A DNA stretch of 64,000 nucleotides from positions 28,420,820-28,484,819 of the forward strand of contig CP034975.1 of assembly GCA_004026145.2 (NCBI GenBank). The letters run 5' to 3'. The notes beneath the pieces are model-generated. The model had not been told where the DNA came from and searched no databases. It saw only the letters and a program-made list of their open reading frames with translations. The DNA comes from Takifugu bimaculatus (Eukaryota; Chordata; Actinopteri; Tetraodontiformes; Tetraodontidae). Position 1 is the first letter of the stretch; the number at the start of each line of letters is the position of its first letter. A program made the position numbers and the translations under genes. Of the stretch, positions 61,370 through 64,000 are shown in pieces.

Positions 61370-63099
61370 TGTGTGTGTGTGTGTGTGTGTGTGCTTGCGT
61401 GTTTGTATCCTTGGGGGAGCTGGAGAGCTAAGGTGCTAAGGCAGCACTTCTGTCAAAACTCTCATTTGACTTATCTAACTGCTGTGTGTCAAGGTGTGTG
61501 TGTTTGTGTGTAGTTGAGAAGATGGATAAAACAGTCGTGGTCCTCCTGCCGTCTCATTAAAGATAGACAGATTTGGGAAAAGGAAAGGAACTACAGGAGA
61601 GGGAAATAAGATTAGAGGTCAGTGAGGAGGAAAAAAGGCAATCATGGAGTCAGGAACTGGAGGAATCTCATATAATCTCATATAAATGAGAATATATGGA
61701 TGAAAATAATGTGTGCACTAGCAACAAATGAGGTTGACGTAATCACACTGATAATAATGCATCAAAAATATTAAGCAACTACCCTCAATATCAAAAATAA
61801 GACGAGAAATAAAAGTGAACAGAAAAAAATGAAGAAAATAACTTTGACAAATTGAAACTGCACAAATTTAGCAAATTGGAGTGAAAGTCTTGTGTCACAT
61901 TTGTTTTAAGTGATTCCTCTGAGCACTGAAAACTGAATATTCCAACATACCGCAACCATAAACCCTTTAATTAGCAACAAACCCCTGAATAATGGTCAGT
62001 GTTGGTTTCCGAGGGCACTGTTGCATTGGACGTGTCTAAAACAACTCTACTCACTGTCTGATCCCAGGGACAGGTCCTGTATTGTCCCGTGCGTTCCGTG
62101 TCCTGTTGAACCGCTGCTGGCTGTGTGCAGTGACCAGCTCACACCCGACAGAGGGTCAGCCGACCAGCCGCACAAGCTCTGCTCAAAGTCACACACGGCT
62201 GTCAGCGACGGCGTTGTGGCTGCAAAAGGAAAGATGCAGATCGTGGATCAAGATGTCTCACCATGTCTCGTAATGTCTCATCGCCTTTTTAGCCCCGTCA
62301 AATTCAAACATTTAACTGGGTTTTACTGTGTTTAATCTGCCTAAATGCCACGAAAGAGAGTCCCGTAGAGTTTCTGGCAGTGGTGCTTGTATAATTACAC
62401 AACCCAATAAATCATGTTGAATAAAAATATTAAAGCAAAGATTATAGAGAGGATTACGAACAGAGACGCTGTGCAGGAAGAAATGGGAAGGATTAAACAA
62501 AGTGAATATTTTTTTTTATTAAAAAATGGCAGCAGAAAGGAGAGGATAGATACAATTGAAGGAACAAGAGAGGGAGGAGGAGAAGAAGAGGAGGCATGGC
62601 AAATGAAAAGGAAAAATATTAGATAGAAAAGAAAGGACAGGAAAACGGCCTTTGGTGTTTGTGAGAGCGTTTTATTGAAACTACAGCCCCACTTTTGCTC
62701 TACAACAGCTACTGGCCTGACAGTCGTTGACCTAAAGCTGTGAAATCATATTCCCAGAGAGAGGGAGAGAGAGAGGGAGAGAAAGATAGACAGAAAGAGA
62801 GGGAGAGAGAGAGAGAGAGAAGCAGGGAGGGAAGAGAGACATCCTCAAGCTGTGACAGCTTATTTTCAGTCAAACAGAGCTTCCTGTGAGACTCTTGAAG
62901 CCAACAGACTTCAAAGTACAGAGGCCCCCGTGGTGCCCAATGACATCATGAGTTTGACCTTAAATACACGTGTGTGTACGTGTGTGTGACATTGAGGGTG
63001 CGCAAAGCACGTGTGTGTGCGTACCAGGTCTCATTGCAGGGGTAGTGTGTTCCTCTCGAGGCATGGTGGGGGTCACGGTGTTAGGTAGAGTAGTAGTTT
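47332..63099 (-). CDS. nrp2: Neuropilin-2, 3' part (MAM domain to C-terminus; 5' end outside window)
   Basis: Exons in transcript order: 63099-63025, 62219-62055, 59457-59188, 59104-59008, 57782-57750, then either 54007-53639 (b-form end) or 49212-49150 and 47645-47332 (a-form end). Every internal junction except the frameshifted exons is in phase. NRP2 is a single-pass co-receptor for class 3 semaphorins and VEGFs. Seen here are a Thr/Pro-rich linker, a MAM domain starting CDFEQSLCGW and ending VVFEG...IDNIHMSSDI, and a juxtamembrane stretch. The a-form end has a helix LDPILLTIIVMSSLGVLLGA, a short tail with TLENYNFELYDG, and C-terminal CCSEA, a PDZ ligand for GIPC/synectin. These are NRP2-type, not NRP1-type, sequences. 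The CUB and F5/8 exons lie beyond 64000. Two exons carry an extra base. I cannot tell whether this is the nrp2a or nrp2b fish duplicate. Confidence 0.93.
47646..49149 (-). other. nrp2 intron before the last a-form exon
   Basis: A 1.5-kb intron. At 48790-49010 it holds a repeat-like block with CTTTGTGGGGACTTTCACC and TGTGGGGACCAACCAAAATG, related in style to sequence near 51640-51840. No further exon is evident. Confidence 0.5.
49150..49212 (-). CDS. nrp2: nrp2 a-form juxtamembrane exon (63 nt)
   Basis: It encodes PRPMDFGKDPLFNHKPSIDG between acceptor taacag and donor gtgagc, with phase 1 at both ends like its neighbours. Human NRP2a has an acidic juxtamembrane segment at this place, so the sequence is diverged while the structure is kept. 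Confidence 0.8.
50942..50960. repeat. G homopolymer
   Basis: A run of 19 G bases, the longest homopolymer noted in the window. Confidence 0.9.
51860..51901. repeat. (AC)n microsatellite
   Basis: An uninterrupted AC run of about 41 bp. Confidence 0.95.
51986..52260. mobile_element. MITE-like element with nested inverted repeats
   Basis: The left end AGGTGCATTTCCAATGCAG and right end CTGCAGTGGAAATGCACCT are inverted copies with one mismatch. A second, internal pair is perfect over 15 bp (GTCTCTCCACTGCAG at 52050-52064 and its complement at 52186-52200). There is no coding capacity in 275 bp, so it would be non-autonomous. A short possible target duplication (AAT or TAAT) flanks it, which is too short to assign a superfamily. 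Confidence 0.65.
52809..52814 (-). terminator. Candidate polyadenylation signal of nrp2 b-form
   Basis: Minus-strand AATAAA about 0.8 kb after the b-form stop codon. Confidence 0.35.
53639..54007 (-). CDS. nrp2: nrp2 alternative last exon, b-form transmembrane and tail, with one extra base
   Basis: Acceptor ccctccag precedes GAMAGVEPTVDTVAVQPIPA, close to human NRP2b (EPTVDTVPMQPIPAYWYY). The transmembrane and tail part (LAGGGALLLMVTVTLVVVL, HRYHWATKKT, EPMLTITLDKD, stop at 53641-53639) also matches NRP2b, but in the next frame. The shift falls between PAYLYY and LAGGGA, about 53933-53945. The exon is 369 nt; 368 would fit the incoming phase. It splices in phase from 57750. Its last residues (NRC) differ from the a-form SEA ligand, as in mammals. 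Confidence 0.88.
54008..57749 (-). other. nrp2 intron upstream of the b-form exon
   Basis: A 3.7-kb intron. It holds purine-rich stretches (54955-55130 and 55220-55380), a CA array at 56712-56750 and a CTCF-like motif on the minus strand near 56345. No exon was found. Confidence 0.5.
56712..56750. repeat. (CA)n microsatellite
   Basis: An uninterrupted CA run of about 39 bp. Confidence 0.95.
57750..57782 (-). CDS. nrp2: nrp2 33-nt juxtamembrane exon (branch point of a/b forms)
   Basis: Acceptor tttgcag and a perfect donor gtaagt enclose codons for QPFPALTPGIT once joined to the flanks. This fits human ENCMEPISAFA, where the NRP2a and NRP2b forms diverge. Two bases in and one base out agree with the MAM exon upstream and with both alternative downstream exons. 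Confidence 0.8.
57783..59007 (-). other. nrp2 intron between the MAM-end exon and the 33-nt exon
   Basis: A 1.2-kb intron, purine-rich on the plus strand, with a short GGAA repeat near 58045. No exon is evident. Confidence 0.5.
59008..59104 (-). CDS. nrp2: nrp2 exon, end of MAM domain
   Basis: It encodes VVFEGFFDHPTRGHIRIDNI, HMSSDIQLEECT, the last beta-strands of the MAM fold (human VVFEG/IVFEG...EIAIDDI). Acceptor cgttcag, donor gtaagc, 97 nt, in phase. Confidence 0.9.
59188..59457 (-). CDS. nrp2: nrp2 MAM core exon with one extra base
   Basis: The first part reads FSGNYLHLDAG and KRARLLSPEV in the splice-determined frame. The second part reads LCLVFYYQLQGEAQGSLRVL, LLWALKGDQGSHWREGRTIL in the next frame, matching human NRP2 LLWVIREDQGGEWKHGRIIL. 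The shift lies within 59359-59380, where GTGGGGCC has a G4 run. The exon is 270 nt but the phases demand 269. Both splice sites (ttcgcag, CAG|gtgtca) are usable. Confidence 0.88.
59758..59800. repeat. (CA)n/(CGCA)n microsatellite
   Basis: A CA run that turns into CGCA units at its right end. Confidence 0.9.
61337..61393. repeat. (GT)n microsatellite
   Basis: A GT run of about 56 bp with one CT interruption. Confidence 0.95.
62055..62219 (-). CDS. nrp2: nrp2 exon, start of MAM domain
   Basis: It encodes TTPSLTAVCDFEQSLCGW, then DPLSGVSWSLH and TIQDLSLGSD. The C-x-FE-x4-CGW signature opens a MAM domain. Acceptor ttttgcag, donor gtgagt, 165 nt with phase 1 at both ends. It has no long open frame starting with Met, so homology and splice sites are the only evidence. 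Confidence 0.88.
62755..62820. repeat. (GA)n-rich tract
   Basis: Imperfect GA/GGGA units of about 65 bp in an nrp2 intron. Confidence 0.85.
63025..63099 (-). CDS. nrp2: nrp2 linker exon between F5/8 and MAM domains
   Basis: A Thr/Pro-rich stretch, TTTLPNTVTPTMPREEHTTP, AMRP, in 75 nt between acceptor ttggcag and donor gtacgc. It is in phase with the MAM start exon. Low-complexity linkers like this are expected here in neuropilins. Confidence 0.75.
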
Positions 63100-64000
63100 C
63101 TGCCAACAGGAATAAAAAACACTGACATCAGATGAGAAAAGAACCACACACAGGATGACATTCGCACTTTCTCAACCTCTTCTGTGCCTCTGTTGGACAG
63201 CAAACATTGGAATAAGCGCTGCACATTAATTACATGTGCTTAATCCCCCTTAATGCCTTCTAAGTAATGCAACCTACCACTAGAGGGCATTCGAAACCTC
63301 TGTTGTAAAAGGTCTGGCGTAAGAGAAAATAAAGCACAATGTGCAATTTACTCCCCTCTATTGGTCACGTCAGGTACTGCACTCACATACGATAGTGGCT
63401 CGTTTTGCAAGTCACCCCATGAATGAGCTCTTCCTCTTCCAGGCAACAAAGGCGCCGAGCTGGCCGCACAGCAAAGGACTTTGACGCGCAACACCCAAAT
63501 TACACACTGTAGGTTAGCACGCATGCGCACACCTGAAATGCAACGATGATAGATGCTGCACTCAAACTGACCTTGGCGCATGGCAGCGTGAAACCGGGCA
63601 GCGCTCGATAGATCAAACAGATGCTCACACACATCGGCAGGGTACAGAATGTCAGTGCAACCCCAAGACCTTCTGGTCTTTATAAATACTTTCTAACGCT
63701 GGTTAAGACTCCTTAAATCGCCGTCATTTTTTATCGACTCGCACATGCTATAAATTGACAAAAGGGAGCTAAAGATTGCCTGGCTTGTGCGAGCCACCAG
63801 AGACTGGAACCGCAAACCACTTGCCAGACTATTCTTAGAAATGACGTCTGTTTCTCTTATTTTCTGTCATTCATTATGTGGCTTGAATTTTTTCCTTCCC
63901 CACCTTCATCCATCATTCGTCCCTGCAAAAGCCCCCCTCCATCCTTTAACCGCCAAGCTGTCAGTTGTCACAACAAATCTGATCACTTTTCAGTTCTGCT
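63100..64000 (-). other. nrp2 intron running off the window
   Basis: No F5/8 domain exon is visible. It contains a CTCF-like motif at 63277-63288. The preceding exon should lie beyond 64000. Confidence 0.5.
63277..63288 (+). promoter_or_regulatory. CTCF-like core motif in nrp2 intron
   Basis: CCACTAGAGGGC fits the CTCF core CCASYAGRKGGC at every position. Confidence 0.4.

Larger units (their letters stand above)
59458..62054 (-). other. nrp2 intron inside the MAM domain
   Basis: A 2.6-kb intron with CA repeats at 59758-59800 and 61200-61250 and a GT array at 61337-61393. A splice-like 28-nt segment at 59688-59715 does not fit the phase. Confidence 0.5.

Overview
This window is vertebrate nuclear DNA, almost certainly from a teleost fish. 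Its genes are split into small exons with GT...AG introns. The encoded proteins align closely with human PTPN4, EPB41L5 and NRP2 as I remember them. The spacers are rich in CA/GT, CT, GGAT and GGAGA microsatellites and in short interspersed repeats typical of ray-finned fish. I cannot name the species. No bacterial, phage, CRISPR or viral genes are visible.

Layout: (1) 97-3000 (+) holds the last five coding exons of a PTPN4-type tyrosine phosphatase, cut by the left edge of the window, with a 3' UTR running to about 4.3 kb or further. (2) 6.8-25.9 kb (+) is a complete epb41l5 gene (band 4.1-like 5; the zebrafish gene is mosaic eyes). It has one non-coding and 25 coding exons and about 782 residues, ending in a TTEL PDZ-binding tail. 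PTPN4 followed by EPB41L5 is also the human 2q14 order. (3) 26-44.6 kb has no recognisable gene and carries most of the repeats. (4) 44.6-63.1 kb (-) is the 3' half of neuropilin-2, convergent with epb41l5. It covers the linker, the MAM domain, a 33-nt exon, and two alternative ends: the NRP2b-type transmembrane/tail exon (53639-54007) and the NRP2a-type exons (49150-49212, 47332-47645). The CUB and F5/8 domains lie beyond the right edge.

The most useful observations are: three single-base insertions that break conserved coding exons (one in epb41l5, two in nrp2) and look more like base-level sequence errors than gene decay; a roughly 90-residue acidic C-terminal extension on the PTPN4-like protein; conservation of the NRP2a/NRP2b exon switch; a strong GC-rich hairpin in the phosphatase 3' UTR; a 275-bp MITE-like element with nested inverted repeats; and several CTCF-like motifs. 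The genes are ordinary conserved vertebrate genes. They act in epithelial polarity and junctions (epb41l5), membrane-associated dephosphorylation (ptpn4) and semaphorin/VEGF reception (nrp2), and do not form an operon-like system. I found no convincing new biological system.
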